From Propionibacterium acidifaciens DSM 21887 (GTDB lineage: Bacteria > Actinomycetota > Actinomycetes > Propionibacteriales > Propionibacteriaceae), in assembly GCF_000426605.1 (NCBI RefSeq), contig NZ_AUFR01000001.1:310001-374000 (forward strand): a stretch of DNA of 64,000 nucleotides, in the 5' to 3' direction. The notes under the pieces are model-generated. The model had not been told where the DNA came from. It searched no databases and saw only the letters and a program-made list of their open reading frames with translations. Positions within the stretch are counted from its first letter, which is position 1. Each line of letters starts with the position of its first letter. Positions 50,119 to 60,964 of the stretch are shown here, piece after piece. The translations under genes and the position numbers were made by a program.

Positions 50119-51162
50119 ATGTCCGCGAAGCGCAGGCCGACGCAGGTGGACGTCGCACGGCTGGCACGCACATCGCGGCAGACCGTGTCCCTCGTCGTGC
50201 GGGACGACCCCCGGGTGGCCCCGCAGACCCGCTCGCGGGTCCTCTCGGCCATGGACGAGCTCGACTACCGGCCCAACATCGCCGCGCGCGCCCTGGCCGC
50301 GCACAACTCCCGGTTCATCGGCATCATCCTCGTCGGCATCACGAACCCCTTCTACGCGGACCTGTGCGATGCGCTGCGCAGTCGCTGCGAGGAGCGCGGG
50401 CTGATCCCGCTCGTCGCCATCTCGGGCCGGCACCGCGACAGCTGCATCGTCTGCGCCGAGCGGCTCGTCCACATGGGGGTCGAGGGTCTCACGGTGGTCT
50501 CCCCTCCCCTGGGCGCCGAGGACCTGGACCGGATCGGCACCCAGGTCCCCACCGTCCTCCTCACCCACAACAGCGGCCCCGGGTCGGTCGACCTCGTGCA
50601 CACCGACGACGAGACCGGGGCGCGCATGGCGACCCGCCACCTGCTCGAGAACGGCTTCGAGCCCGTCGCCCACCTCGGCTACGACCGCGCCATCCCCGGG
50701 GACTCCGCCGGCGCCAGACGGCGGGGCTTCCTCGCGGAGGCACGACGGGCCGGCACCGAGCCGCTGTCCGTCGACCTCATGACGACGACCGTCGAGGACG
50801 CCGTGCGGGGGCTGCTCCGCGCACATGGCCCGGGAATCGGGTTCTGCTGCCACAACGACCTCGTCGCGCTCGAGGTCATGCGGGTGCTCGCCGACCGGGC
50901 CCCGGCGGGCGGGCACGACCACGGGATCACCGGCTTCGACAACTCGCGCATCGCCTCGCACCCGGCGATCTCCCTCACGAGCATCGACCAGAGGACCGCC
51001 GACTTGGCCGATGCCGCCGTGGAGCTGCTCGGCGAGCGGATCGACGGACGGACCGGACAGGTCGACCGGGTGTGCGCCCCGACCCTCGTCCGCCGGGACT
51101 CCAGCCGCTCCCGCGGCACCCCGGACGTCGGCGCGTCGCCCCTCGCCGGCAATTTGTCCTAA
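50119..51162 (+). CDS. LacI-family transcriptional regulator
   Basis: A 347-residue regulator. The N-terminal helix-turn-helix reads TQVDVARLARTSRQTVSLVV followed by the hinge helix NIAARALAAHNSRFIGII. The periplasmic-binding-protein-like core ends with GFDNSRIASHPAISLTSID, the usual LacI signature. GAGAGGTGGG precedes the ATG at 50119. Its effector is probably an inositol isomer or breakdown product, from context. Its last codons overlap the palindrome in front of the alcohol dehydrogenase gene. Confidence 0.92.
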   Translation: MSAKRRPTQVDVARLARTSRQTVSLVVRDDPRVAPQTRSRVLSAMDELDYRPNIAARALAAHNSRFIGIILVGITNPFYADLCDALRSRCEERGLIPLVAISGRHRDSCIVCAERLVHMGVEGLTVVSPPLGAEDLDRIGTQVPTVLLTHNSGPGSVDLVHTDDETGARMATRHLLENGFEPVAHLGYDRAIPGDSAGARRRGFLAEARRAGTEPLSVDLMTTTVEDAVRGLLRAHGPGIGFCCHNDLVALEVMRVLADRAPAGGHDHGITGFDNSRIASHPAISLTSIDQRTADLADAAVELLGERIDGRTGQVDRVCAPTLVRRDSSRSRGTPDVGASPLAGNLS

Positions 51163-51198
51163 CAAATACTTTACATCGTCGGATCGCGTGACTAGCGT
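51152..51198 (+). promoter_or_regulatory. GntR-type operator and promoter of the alcohol dehydrogenase gene
   Basis: ATTTGT-CCTA-ACAAAT (51152-51167) is an inverted repeat immediately before TTTACA (51170-51175), which is 17 bases from TAGCGT (51193-51198). The same layout, palindrome then -35 box, recurs before iolC. Confidence 0.75.
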
Positions 51199-51262
51199 CA
51201 GAACTGACCCGGGGAAGAAGTCCGGGTGCGAACCAGCGATGCTTCAACCGACGGAGGACGAC

Positions 51263-52396
51263 ATGACTTCTCACATTCCCACGACCATGCGCGCCGCGGT
51301 CCTGCGCGACGTCTCGCGCGGACTGGAGATCCAGGAGATCCGCACGCCGAGGCCGCGCACCGGCGAGGTCCTCGTGCGAACGAGCGCCTGCGGACTGTGC
51401 CACTCGGACCTGCACGTCATCGGCGGGGCCATCGCCTTCCCCCTGCCGTGCGTCCTCGGGCACGAGGTCGCCGGCGAGATCGTCGAGCTCGGCCCCGGCA
51501 ACGACCACACCGGGCTGGCCGTCGGCCAGCGCGTCGCAGGCGCCTTCCTCATGCCCTGCGGGCAGTGCCCGGCGTGCGCGGAGGGCCGCGACGACCTGTG
51601 CGGCCCCTTCTTCGACCTCAACCGGATCCAGGGTCGGCTCTACGACGGCGAGACAAGGCTCTTCGACCTCGACGGGACGCCCATCGCCATGTACTCCATG
51701 GGCGGCCTGGCGCAGTACTGCGTCATCCCCTCGACCTCGGTCGCCCCGCTGCCGGACTCGATCGACCCGGTCGCCGGGGCCATCCTCGGCTGCGCGGCGA
51801 TGACGGCCTACGGCGCGATCCGCCGCGGCGCGGACCTGCGCCACGGGGAGTCCGTTGCTGTCGTCGCCACCGGCGGGGTGGGCTCGAACATCATCCAGAT
51901 CAGCCGGGCCTTCGGCGCGAAGCAGGTCATCGCGATCGACGTCGCCGACGACAAGCTGGAGGCGGCGCGCGCACTGGGCGCCACCGACACCGTCAACTCG
52001 ACGAAGCAGGACGTCCACGAGACGGTCTTCGCGCTCACGGGCGGGCGAGGCGTCGACGTCGCCTTCGAGGCCCTCGGCCGCCCCCAGACGTGGACGTCAG
52101 CCCTCGACGCGCTGCGCGACGGCGGGCGGATGGTGCCGATCGGTCTGGGCGCCGGGGTGCAGACGGCGCAGGTCGAGATCAACCGGACGGTGCGCCGCTC
52201 GCAGTCGATCATCGGGTCCTACGGGGCCCGGACCCGTCAGGACCTGCCGGAGGTCGTCCGCCTCGCGGCGGAGGGGACGATCCGCTACCAGGACATCGTC
52301 ACCCGCAGGTTCGCCCTCGAGGACGTCGCGCAGGGCTACGAGCTGCTGAGGCAGGGCGCGGTGCAGGGGCGCGGCGTCGTCGACATGTCGCTGTGA
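51263..52396 (+). CDS. Zinc-dependent medium-chain alcohol dehydrogenase
   Basis: A 377-residue MDR-family enzyme. Catalytic zinc ligands are in SACGLCHSDLH and CVLGHEVAGE; the structural zinc Cys set is PCGQCPACAEGRDDLC; the NAD-binding motif is VVATGGVGSNIIQ with an acidic residue in AIDVADDKLE. GGAGG precedes ATG 51263. The substrate is unknown. Control by the same palindrome as iolC and iolA suggests it oxidises another cyclitol or an intermediate of inositol breakdown. Confidence 0.88.
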   Translation: MTSHIPTTMRAAVLRDVSRGLEIQEIRTPRPRTGEVLVRTSACGLCHSDLHVIGGAIAFPLPCVLGHEVAGEIVELGPGNDHTGLAVGQRVAGAFLMPCGQCPACAEGRDDLCGPFFDLNRIQGRLYDGETRLFDLDGTPIAMYSMGGLAQYCVIPSTSVAPLPDSIDPVAGAILGCAAMTAYGAIRRGADLRHGESVAVVATGGVGSNIIQISRAFGAKQVIAIDVADDKLEAARALGATDTVNSTKQDVHETVFALTGGRGVDVAFEALGRPQTWTSALDALRDGGRMVPIGLGAGVQTAQVEINRTVRRSQSIIGSYGARTRQDLPEVVRLAAEGTIRYQDIVTRRFALEDVAQGYELLRQGAVQGRGVVDMSL

Positions 52397-52405
52397 CCCG
52401 GCGAT

Positions 52406-52435
52406 CCGGCGCCGCTCCGAGGGGGGCGGCGCCGG
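52406..52435. terminator. Bidirectional terminator between convergent genes
   Basis: CCGGCGCCGC (52406-52415) and GCGGCGCCGG (52426-52435) form a perfect 10-base stem with a 10-base loop, in the 68-base gap where the alcohol dehydrogenase and GntR genes converge. Confidence 0.75.
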
Positions 52436-52464
52436 TTCCGGGCAGCACGGGTGGCGGCCCGGGA

Positions 52465-53256
52465 TCAGCCGTCCGCGACGAGGTTGAACTGGAACGAGTA
52501 CATGCCGCAGTTGTAGACGTGGTTGCCGTACTCGATGACGGTGCCCTCCTTGTCGAAGGCGGTCCTCTCCATGACGAGCACGGCGCTGCCCTCGTCCAGC
52601 GCGAGCAGATGGGATTCGCGCGCGGATGCGAGCCTTGCCCCGATCGACTGCTGGGCCATGACCGGACGGATGCCGTGGACGGCGAGACTGTCGTAGAGCC
52701 CCTGCCTGGTGAGCTGGGTGACGCTCGGCGTCCTGTCCCCGGAGGGCAGCAGATTCGTCAAGATCGCCAAGGGCTCGTCGTCGATGTAGCGCAGTCGCGT
52801 CGTGCGCACCACCTCGGAGCCGATCCCGGTGTGCAGATCGCGGGCCTCCTGCTCGCCGGCGAGCATGACCTCGTAGGAGAGGACCTCGGTGCGGGGAGTG
52901 AACCCGGCGTCCACGAGGTCGTCGTTGAGGGAGGTCAGCCCGAGGGGGCGGCGTACGTGCATCGGGGTCACCCGCGTCCCGACACCGCGCCGACGGGTCA
53001 GTAGCCCCCTCGCGACGAGATCGCGCAGCGCCCGGCGCGTTGTGGGGCGCGAGACCTTGAGACGCCTCGCCATGGAGACCTCGTCCTCAATGAGGCGGCC
53101 CGGCTCCAGCCGGCCGGCCAGGATGAGCTCCTCGAGGGGGTGGGCGATCTGCTGGTAGAGCGGAACCTCCGAGTCGCGGTCCAGGGCGATCTGCGGGACG
53201 AAGGGGACGTCGAGGCCCTCGGCCTGCGCCGTGCCCGTCATGTTCACCTCTGCCAT
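52465..53256 (-). CDS. GntR-family regulator with UTRA domain
   Basis: A 263-residue regulator of the HutC subfamily. The winged helix is PLYQQIAHPLEELILAGRLEPG then EDEVSMARRLKVSRPTTRRAL; the UTRA ligand domain follows and ends with the GTVIEYGNHVYNCGMYSFQF region. GGAG precedes its ATG. It is divergent from iolC and shares the intergenic region with the TTTGTCATGACAAA palindrome, so it is the best candidate for binding that site and its relatives before the alcohol dehydrogenase and iolA genes (inference). Confidence 0.92.
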   Translation of the reverse strand: MAEVNMTGTAQAEGLDVPFVPQIALDRDSEVPLYQQIAHPLEELILAGRLEPGRLIEDEVSMARRLKVSRPTTRRALRDLVARGLLTRRRGVGTRVTPMHVRRPLGLTSLNDDLVDAGFTPRTEVLSYEVMLAGEQEARDLHTGIGSEVVRTTRLRYIDDEPLAILTNLLPSGDRTPSVTQLTRQGLYDSLAVHGIRPVMAQQSIGARLASARESHLLALDEGSAVLVMERTAFDKEGTVIEYGNHVYNCGMYSFQFNLVADG

Positions 53257-53339
53257 CGACCGCTCCTGACCTTGCCCACCGGCGCACCGCGTCGGGTGCG
53301 TCAGTGTACATCGAACCCATATGACATATTGATCCTCAA

Positions 53340-53385
53340 TTTGTCATGACAAAATCTTGACGGGTTCGTCCCCGCGTCATAGGTT
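53340..53385 (+). promoter_or_regulatory. GntR-type operator and promoter of iolC
   Basis: TTTGTCATGACAAA (53340-53353) is a perfect 14-base palindrome. TTGACG (53357-53362) and TAGGTT (53380-53385) follow with a 17-base spacer. The operator abuts the -35 box and lies 84 bases before the divergent regulator gene, so it could control both. Confidence 0.8.
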
Positions 53386-53451
53386 GGGGTCAGCAGCATC
53401 CAGGGAGCACCCGCACGGAGAGCGGGGCATGACTGGGCCGCAGGAGGAACG

Positions 53452-54474
53452 ATGATGTCCAGCCCAACAGAGATGACACAGGCCCGCACCGCACGCACCG
53501 AGGACGACGAGCTCGATCTGTTGACGATCGGGCGCTGCGGCGTGGATGTCTACCCCTTCCAGACTGGGATCGGACTCGAGGACGTGACGAGTTTCGGGAA
53601 GTTCCTCGGCGGATCCCCGACGAACGTCGCGGTGGCCGCCGCCCGGCAGGGGGCGCGCAGCGCGGTGATCACGGAGGTCGGCGACGACCCCTTCGGCCGC
53701 TTCGTCTGCCGCGAGATGAAGCGCCTCGGAGTCTCGGACAGGTTCGTCGCGCGCAACGAGGACTACAACACCCCGGTGACCTTCTGCGAGATCTTCCCGC
53801 CCGACGACTTCCCCCTCTACTTCTACCGCCAGCCGAAGGCCCCGGACCTCGAGCTCACCGCCTCGAACATCCCGATCAGGGCCGTGCGGGCGGCCAGGAT
53901 CTTCTGGTTCTCCGTCACCGGCCTGTCGGCCGAGCCGTCCCGCTCGGCGCACCACTTCGCGCTCGACCTGCGGAAGGGCTCGAAGTGGACCATCGCCGAC
54001 CTGGACTACCGCCCCATGTTCTGGCAGGACGAGGAGATCGCCTCGAGGGAGGTCGGGCGGGCTCTGGGCAAGGCGAACGTGGCGATCGGCAACAAGGAGG
54101 AGTGCCGGATCGCGGTCGGCGAGACCGAGCCGGATCGCGCCGCGGACGCGCTGCTCGACCGCGGCGTGGACATCGCCGTCGTGAAGCAGGGGCCCCTCGG
54201 CACCCTCGCCAAGACCAGGCAGGAGCGTATTGTCATGCCCGTCACCCCCGTCGAGGTCTGCAACGGGCTGGGGGCCGGGGACGCCTTCGGCGGTTCCTTC
54301 TGCCACGCGCTCCTCGCGGGCCTCGACCTCGCACGAGCCGTCCAGTACGCCTCGACGGCGGGGGCGATCGTGGCCTCCCGCCTCGAGTGCTCCACCGCGA
54401 TGCCCACAACGACGGAGATCGAGCGGGTCATCGCCGAGCACCCCGACATCCGACCAGTCATCGAGAAGAGGTAG
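53452..54474 (+). CDS. iolC: 5-dehydro-2-deoxygluconokinase
   Basis: A 340-residue PfkB-family sugar kinase. The N-terminal signature is FLGGSPTNVAVAAARQG; the C-terminal anion-hole and catalytic base motif is NGLGAGDAFGGSF. IolC phosphorylates 2-deoxy-5-keto-gluconate. It leads the iolC-aldolase-iolB-iolD operon. Alternate starts ATG 53452 and 53455 are equivalent; GGAGGAACG precedes them. Confidence 0.95.
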   Translation: MMSSPTEMTQARTARTEDDELDLLTIGRCGVDVYPFQTGIGLEDVTSFGKFLGGSPTNVAVAAARQGARSAVITEVGDDPFGRFVCREMKRLGVSDRFVARNEDYNTPVTFCEIFPPDDFPLYFYRQPKAPDLELTASNIPIRAVRAARIFWFSVTGLSAEPSRSAHHFALDLRKGSKWTIADLDYRPMFWQDEEIASREVGRALGKANVAIGNKEECRIAVGETEPDRAADALLDRGVDIAVVKQGPLGTLAKTRQERIVMPVTPVEVCNGLGAGDAFGGSFCHALLAGLDLARAVQYASTAGAIVASRLECSTAMPTTTEIERVIAEHPDIRPVIEKR

Positions 54475-54481
54475 GGCACTC

Positions 54482-55348
54482 ATGGGAGCTCTGATCGAAG
54501 AACTCACGAGGATCCGTTCGTGCGATCCGGACAGGATCGCACGGGTCCTCGCCGACCGTCCGCGCGCCGATCTCGCGTCCGAGGGGCGGCTCCTCGTCAT
54601 CGCCTGCGACCATCCGGCCAGAAGCGCCCTGGGCGCCGGGCCCGATCCGATGGCCATGGCCTCGCGCGAGGACCTGCTCCGTCGGTGCGTCGCAGCCCTG
54701 TCGCGGCCCGGGGTCAACGGCTTCCTGGGCACCGCCGATCTCATCGAGGACCTGGCCCTGCTCGGGGCCCTCGACGGGAAGCTCGTGTGGGGGTCGATGA
54801 ACCGGGTGGGCCTGCAGGGGGCCGCCTTCGAGTTCGACGATCGTTTCGGGGCCTACGACGCGGAGGGCATCGCCGCGGCGGGGCTCAACGGCGGGAAGAT
54901 GCTCACCCGCATCGACTACGACGACCCCGCGACGGCGCGCACCCTCGAGGCCAGCGCCCGCGCCGTCGACTCGCTCACGAGGCGGGGCCTCAACGCCATG
55001 ATCGAGCCCTTCGTCTCGCGGCGCGAGGACGGGCGCGTCATCAACGACCTCACCCCCGACGCCGTCATCAGGTCGATCTCCGTGGCCCAGGGGCTCGGAA
55101 GCAGCTCGGCCCGCACCTGGTTGAAACTGCCGTGCGTCGAGGACATGGGGCACGTCATGGAGTCCACCACCCTGCCCAGCCTGATCCTCGGCGGTGAGGT
55201 CTCCCGGGATCCGCAGGCCGCACGGGCCGCGTGGGCCAGGGCGCTCGCCCTGCCCAACGTCAGAGGACTGGTCATCGGCCGGTCCCTCCTCTATCCGCCG
55301 GACGACAACGTCGAGGCGGCCGTCGACAATGCAGTGGAGTTGCTGTGA
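54482..55348 (+). CDS. Cgl0158-type (beta/alpha)8 aldolase, likely IolJ substitute
   Basis: A 288-residue class I aldolase-like barrel. It contains LLVIACDHPARSALG, GTADLIEDLALLGAL, a candidate Schiff-base lysine region (ARTWLKLPCVEDM) and the GGEVSRDP segment. Such proteins occur in actinobacterial inositol clusters, where they are thought to split 2-deoxy-5-keto-gluconate 6-phosphate in place of the class II IolJ. It lies 7 bases after iolC, and its stop overlaps the iolB start (GTGA). Confidence 0.8.
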   Translation: MGALIEELTRIRSCDPDRIARVLADRPRADLASEGRLLVIACDHPARSALGAGPDPMAMASREDLLRRCVAALSRPGVNGFLGTADLIEDLALLGALDGKLVWGSMNRVGLQGAAFEFDDRFGAYDAEGIAAAGLNGGKMLTRIDYDDPATARTLEASARAVDSLTRRGLNAMIEPFVSRREDGRVINDLTPDAVIRSISVAQGLGSSSARTWLKLPCVEDMGHVMESTTLPSLILGGEVSRDPQAARAAWARALALPNVRGLVIGRSLLYPPDDNVEAAVDNAVELL

Positions 55349-56223
55349 ACGAGAACAAGTACATCGTCCGTTCGGGCGAGACCGCCCATGATTCCTACGC
55401 GACCGATCTGAGCCCGGCCCGCGCCGGTTGGGAGTGGTCGTCCCTGCGCGTGCTCGACCTCGCCCCGGAGCAGGGGGTCGAGGTGCCGGGGGGCGAGGCC
55501 GAGTTCCTCGTGCTGCCCCTGGCCGGCGGCTGCACGGTCGAAGTCGGCGACCGGTCGTACGACATCGCGGGGCGCGCATCGGTGTTCACCGACATCACCG
55601 ACTATCTCTACATCCCCCGAACCACGGACATCAGGGTGACCAGCGAGGACGGCGCGCGCATCGCGCTGCCCGGGGCGAAGGCGACGAAGGACCTGCCCGT
55701 CCGCTACTGCGGGCGCGACGAGGTCGGCACGGGGCTGCGCGGGGCGGGCCCGTCCTCCCGGCAGGTCAACAACTACGCCCTCGGCAACGACCTGGAGACC
55801 TCGCACCTGCTCGCCTGCGAGGTGCTGACCCCGGGCGGGAACTGGTCCTCCTATCCCCCGCACAAGCACGACGTCCACAGTGACGTCGAACGCGTCCTGG
55901 AGGAGATCTACTACTACGAGATCAGGCCCGGCGACGAGGGCGCCGCGGAGGGCTTCGCCCTCCAGCGGATCTACCCCTCACCCGGCCACGAGATCGACGT
56001 GTGCACCGAGGTGCGCAGCGGGGACATCGTCGTCATGCCCCACGGCTACCACGGCCCGTCCGTCGCCGCGCCCGGGTACGACCTCTACTACCTCAACGTC
56101 ATGGCCGGTCCCGCGGAGGACTCGATCTGGTTGATGACGGACGATCCTCGGCACACGTGGATCCGCCGGTCGTGGGAGCACGAGCAGGTCGATCCCCGAC
56201 TGCCCATGACCCCGATGAACTAG
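55345..56223 (+). CDS. iolB: 5-deoxy-glucuronate isomerase
   Basis: A 292-residue bicupin protein. The metal ligands are in SYPPHKHDVHSDVERVLEEIYYYE (read in two parts) and in the MPHGYHGPSVAAPGYDLYYLNVM-type end region. It converts 5-deoxy-glucuronate to 2-deoxy-5-keto-gluconate. The GTG start overlaps the aldolase stop by four bases. Confidence 0.94.
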   Translation: MNENKYIVRSGETAHDSYATDLSPARAGWEWSSLRVLDLAPEQGVEVPGGEAEFLVLPLAGGCTVEVGDRSYDIAGRASVFTDITDYLYIPRTTDIRVTSEDGARIALPGAKATKDLPVRYCGRDEVGTGLRGAGPSSRQVNNYALGNDLETSHLLACEVLTPGGNWSSYPPHKHDVHSDVERVLEEIYYYEIRPGDEGAAEGFALQRIYPSPGHEIDVCTEVRSGDIVVMPHGYHGPSVAAPGYDLYYLNVMAGPAEDSIWLMTDDPRHTWIRRSWEHEQVDPRLPMTPMN

Positions 56224-56257
56224 CACGCCGACAACCCGTTCCCGACCAGGAGAGACA

Positions 56258-58165
56258 ATGACCAGCAGTCCCGTACCCACCGTCCGCCTCACGACGGCCC
56301 AGGCAACCGTCCGCTTCCTCGTCAACCAGTACTCCGAACGCGACGGGCACGAGCAGCGCCTCATCGCCGGCGCCTTCGGCATCTTCGGGCACGGCAATGT
56401 CGCCGGTCTCGGCCAGGCACTCCTCCAGAACGAGCTCGACCCCGAGCCCGACGGCGGGTCGATGCCTTACATCATGCCCCGCAACGAGCAGGGTCAGGTT
56501 CACGCGGCAGCGGCCTATGCGAAGAGCAGGAACCGGCTGCAGACGCTCATGTGCACCGCCTCGATCGGCCCCGGGTCGCTCAACATGGTCACGGGCGCCG
56601 CGCTCGCCACGACGAACCGCCTTCCGGTGCTGCTGTTCCCCTCCGACCAGTTCGCCACCCGCTACCCCGACCCGGTCCTCCAGCAGATCGAGAACGCCCA
56701 GACTCTCGACACGACGTGCAACGACGCATTCCGCCCGGTCAGTGCGTTCTTCGACCGCATCAACCGCCCCGAGCAGCTGCTCCCCTCGCTCATGCAGGCG
56801 ATGCGCGCGCTCACCGATCCGGCCGACACCGGAGCGGTCGTCCTGGCGATGCCCCAGGACGTCCAGGCCGAGGCCTTCGACTTCCCCGTCGAGATGTTCC
56901 GCAGGCGCGTGTGGCATGTGCGTCGCCCGCCGGTCGATCCCGCCTCACTCGAGCGCGCGGTGAAGCTCATCAGGGCCTCGGAGCGCCCGATGGCCATCGC
57001 CGGTGGCGGCGCCGTCTACTCCGAGGCCTCCGAGCAGCTGCGCGAGTTCGCCTCCCGGACCGGCATCCCGGTCGCGGACACCCAGGCCGGCAAGGGCGCC
57101 ATCAACTTCGACCACGCCCAGTCGATCGGCGGCGTCGGGTCGACCGGCGGCGATGCGGGCAACCATATCGCCGACAAAGCCGACCTGGTCATCGGCGTCG
57201 GGACGCGCTACTCCGACTTCACCACGGCCTCCCGGACCCAGTTCAAGAACCTCGACGTCCGCTTCGTCAACATCAACGTCAAGGCCTTCGACGCCGTGAA
57301 GAACGGCGGCGAGATGCTCGTGGCCGACGCCCGCGAGGCGCTCGTGGCCCTCACGGAGGCGCTCGGCGACTACTCGGTCTCCCCCGACTACGCGTCCGAG
57401 GTCGCGCAGGAGAAGGCGGCCTGGGACAAGCGCGTGGACGAGTGCTACCACCTCGGTCACGGCCCGCTGCCGGCCCAGACCGAGGTCTTCGGCGCCCTGA
57501 ACGAGCTCATGGGCGACGAGGACGTCGTCATCAACGCGGCGGGCTCCATGCCCGGCGATCTCCAGGCCCTGTGGCGGGCCCGCACGCCCGTCCAGTACCA
57601 CGTGGAGTACGCCTTCTCCTGCATGGGCTACGAGATCCCCGCGGCGATGGGCGTCAAGCTCGCGCTGCCCGACTCCGAGGTCGTCTCGATCGTCGGCGAC
57701 GGCTCGTACCAGATGCTCCCGATGGAGCTGGCCACGGTCGCTCAGGAGGGGATCAAGGTCATCTACGTGCTGCTGCAGAACCACGGCTTCGCCTCAATCG
57801 GAGCCCTGTCCGAGTCGCACGGCTCCCAGCGCTTCGGCACGCGGTACCGCAAGGGCGGGGCCGGCGCCTCGCACACCGCGGACGGCGAACTGCTCGGCGT
57901 CGACATCGCGGCGAACGCCCGTTCTTGGGGGATCGACGTCATCGAGGTCCACGGCATCGACGAGTTCAAGGACGCGTACCGGCGTGCCGTCGCCTCCGAC
58001 CGTCCGACGATGATCCACATCGAGACCGACCTGTACGGCCCCAATCCGCCGGCGTCGTCCTGGTGGGACGTCCCCGTCTCGCAGGTCTCCCGGATCGAGT
58101 CCACGCAGGCGGCCTACCAGGACTACCTGCGTGATCGTGCGCCGCAGCGTCACTACTTGAAGTAG
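56258..58165 (+). CDS. iolD: 3D-(3,5/4)-trihydroxycyclohexane-1,2-dione hydrolase
   Basis: A 635-residue thiamine-diphosphate enzyme that opens the inositol-derived ring. The N-terminal PYR domain has the catalytic Glu region PRNEQGQVHAAAAYAKS; the central domain binds no obvious cofactor; the PP domain shows VSIVGDGSYQMLPMELATV followed by LLQNHGFASIG for magnesium-ThDP binding. The length fits IolD. It is 34 bases after iolB with GGAGAGACA before the ATG. Confidence 0.96.
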   Translation: MTSSPVPTVRLTTAQATVRFLVNQYSERDGHEQRLIAGAFGIFGHGNVAGLGQALLQNELDPEPDGGSMPYIMPRNEQGQVHAAAAYAKSRNRLQTLMCTASIGPGSLNMVTGAALATTNRLPVLLFPSDQFATRYPDPVLQQIENAQTLDTTCNDAFRPVSAFFDRINRPEQLLPSLMQAMRALTDPADTGAVVLAMPQDVQAEAFDFPVEMFRRRVWHVRRPPVDPASLERAVKLIRASERPMAIAGGGAVYSEASEQLREFASRTGIPVADTQAGKGAINFDHAQSIGGVGSTGGDAGNHIADKADLVIGVGTRYSDFTTASRTQFKNLDVRFVNINVKAFDAVKNGGEMLVADAREALVALTEALGDYSVSPDYASEVAQEKAAWDKRVDECYHLGHGPLPAQTEVFGALNELMGDEDVVINAAGSMPGDLQALWRARTPVQYHVEYAFSCMGYEIPAAMGVKLALPDSEVVSIVGDGSYQMLPMELATVAQEGIKVIYVLLQNHGFASIGALSESHGSQRFGTRYRKGGAGASHTADGELLGVDIAANARSWGIDVIEVHGIDEFKDAYRRAVASDRPTMIHIETDLYGPNPPASSWWDVPVSQVSRIESTQAAYQDYLRDRAPQRHYLK

Positions 58166-58240
58166 GGCGCACAGTGGCCCGTCCGCGCGTCGCGGCGGCT
58201 CGGCTCCCGGCCGCGGTCTGCCCACCCACAAGCTCCTTTA

Positions 58241-58295
58241 TTTGTTAGAACAAAATTTCGTCATGGGCTACAAACTGGTCAGCGCAGAGTAGACT
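58241..58295 (+). promoter_or_regulatory. GntR-type operator and possible promoter of iolA
   Basis: TTTGTT-AG-AACAAA (58241-58254) has perfect 6-base arms. TAGACT (58290-58295) is a plausible -10, with a weak CTACAA box 16 bases before it. The operator shape matches those before the alcohol dehydrogenase and iolC genes. Confidence 0.7.
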
Positions 58296-58396
58296 GCCCA
58301 CCGGATGCCGGTTCGCCCGCCCGGCTCCTGCCGGGACGGGCGGGCGAGCAGGCGCATCCGCACATGAAATCAACACTCCAGAGGAGTTCACGGACA

Positions 58397-59890
<1,494 letters not shown>

Positions 59891-59942
59891 TCCTCTTCCC
59901 GGACCGCAGACGACGGGATCCTGCCGATGGTGCCCCTCAGCT

Positions 59943-59974
59943 GGTGCCCCTCAGCCGCGAGGCTGCGGGGCACC
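59943..59974 (+). terminator. Terminator after iolA
   Basis: GGTGCCCC-T-CAGCC (59943-59956) pairs with GGCTG-C-GGGGCACC (59961-59974) around a 4-base loop, one mismatch in 14. The left arm is a tandem copy: GGTGCCCCTCAGC also occurs at 59929-59941. Confidence 0.75.
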
Positions 59975-60481
59975 GTCCCTCTCCGGAGCTCCCGGCTCCT
60001 GCACCCGCCGCCGCAGCCCCGCTCCACTGGTTTCGACCCACGCCGGTGAAACCAGGAGGCTCGCGGCGCAGTCCAGGCGATGCCGAGCGGGGCTCTTAGC
60101 CGGAATGGCCGCTCGCCCGGGCTCCCGACACGGGACAGGACCGCCGATCCATCGCCGAGCGCGTTTTCCGGGTCGACCCGATGAACTGCCATGCAGCCAG
60201 GCATGAAGCGCCCACCGCTCCGGTTCGCCGCACAGGACCCCTTGGGAGCACCCCTGACCTGCCCCTGAGAATCGAGCGGCCGACGTGGCCCCCTCTCTGA
60301 GCCTCGGAATGACCGGATGGTCTCATGGCCAGGGGTTTCGTCGAGTCATCGTCGGCCTGCAGGGCACCGGTCCGGTCACCCCTCAGGGTGGTGCCCGCTG
60401 GCCCGTTCGGTCTAGCGTCGGTGGGGTGTGGCCGCCCGCCCCGGTGCTGGCCTGTCAGAACCGTGCGGGAAGGATCGTGTC
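59975..60481. other. Gene-free stretch between iolA and the WXG100-like gene
   Basis: About 500 bases. No gene, RNA or clear repeat was recognised; short frames change strand and show no pattern. Confidence 0.5.
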
Positions 60482-60964
60482 GTGGCCGAGTACTCGGACA
60501 GGCTGGGAGCCTATGACGAGCCGGTGGCGTTCGATGACGCCACGGCTGATGCGTTGAGGTCGGCGGCGTCGGCGCTGTCGGGCACCCTGACGGGTCAGGC
60601 GGCCTCGCGGGCGGGGTGGGCGTCGACCGCGTCAACGGATTTCGAGGGCCATTACGCGGACGTGTTCGACGCGAACGCGAAAACAGCCTCGACGGACTGC
60701 ACGAACATCGCATCGGCGTTGGACGATCTCGCGGCCGAGGTGCAGGCATTGAAGGAGGCCGCCCAGGCCGAACGCGAGCGGAGGAGGCAGGCCAAGGAGT
60801 GGGCCGACCGGCAGGACCGGGAGAACATTGTCAAGAGGGGCTGGGACTGGGTGTCCAACGGCGACAAGCCCCCTCGGGCCCGGCCCAGGTACCGCTGCCG
60901 GAGCCCCACGAGGTCACGACCACACCCTGGTCCGAGCCGGCCCCGGGCCCGGCGGGGGCGGTGA
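60482..60964 (+). CDS. WXG100-like N-terminal module of an RHS toxin, probably frameshifted
   Basis: About 160 codons from a GTG with GGGAAGGA before it. The first 110 residues are an all-helical domain (ALRSAASALSGTLTG, ASRAGWASTASTDFEGHYAD, a W and then a Glu/Arg-rich coil) like WXG100/LXG-type modules that send proteins to type VII secretion. From a run of five Cs near 60870 the frame turns into an Arg-rich tail ending at 60964. In frame +1 the same DNA reads a Pro/Glu linker (PAQVPLPEPHEVTTTPWSE) that continues into the RHS gene. One missing C would fuse the two. As written, its stop overlaps the RHS start as GTGA. Confidence 0.6.
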   Translation: MAEYSDRLGAYDEPVAFDDATADALRSAASALSGTLTGQAASRAGWASTASTDFEGHYADVFDANAKTASTDCTNIASALDDLAAEVQALKEAAQAERERRRQAKEWADRQDRENIVKRGWDWVSNGDKPPRARPRYRCRSPTRSRPHPGPSRPRARRGR

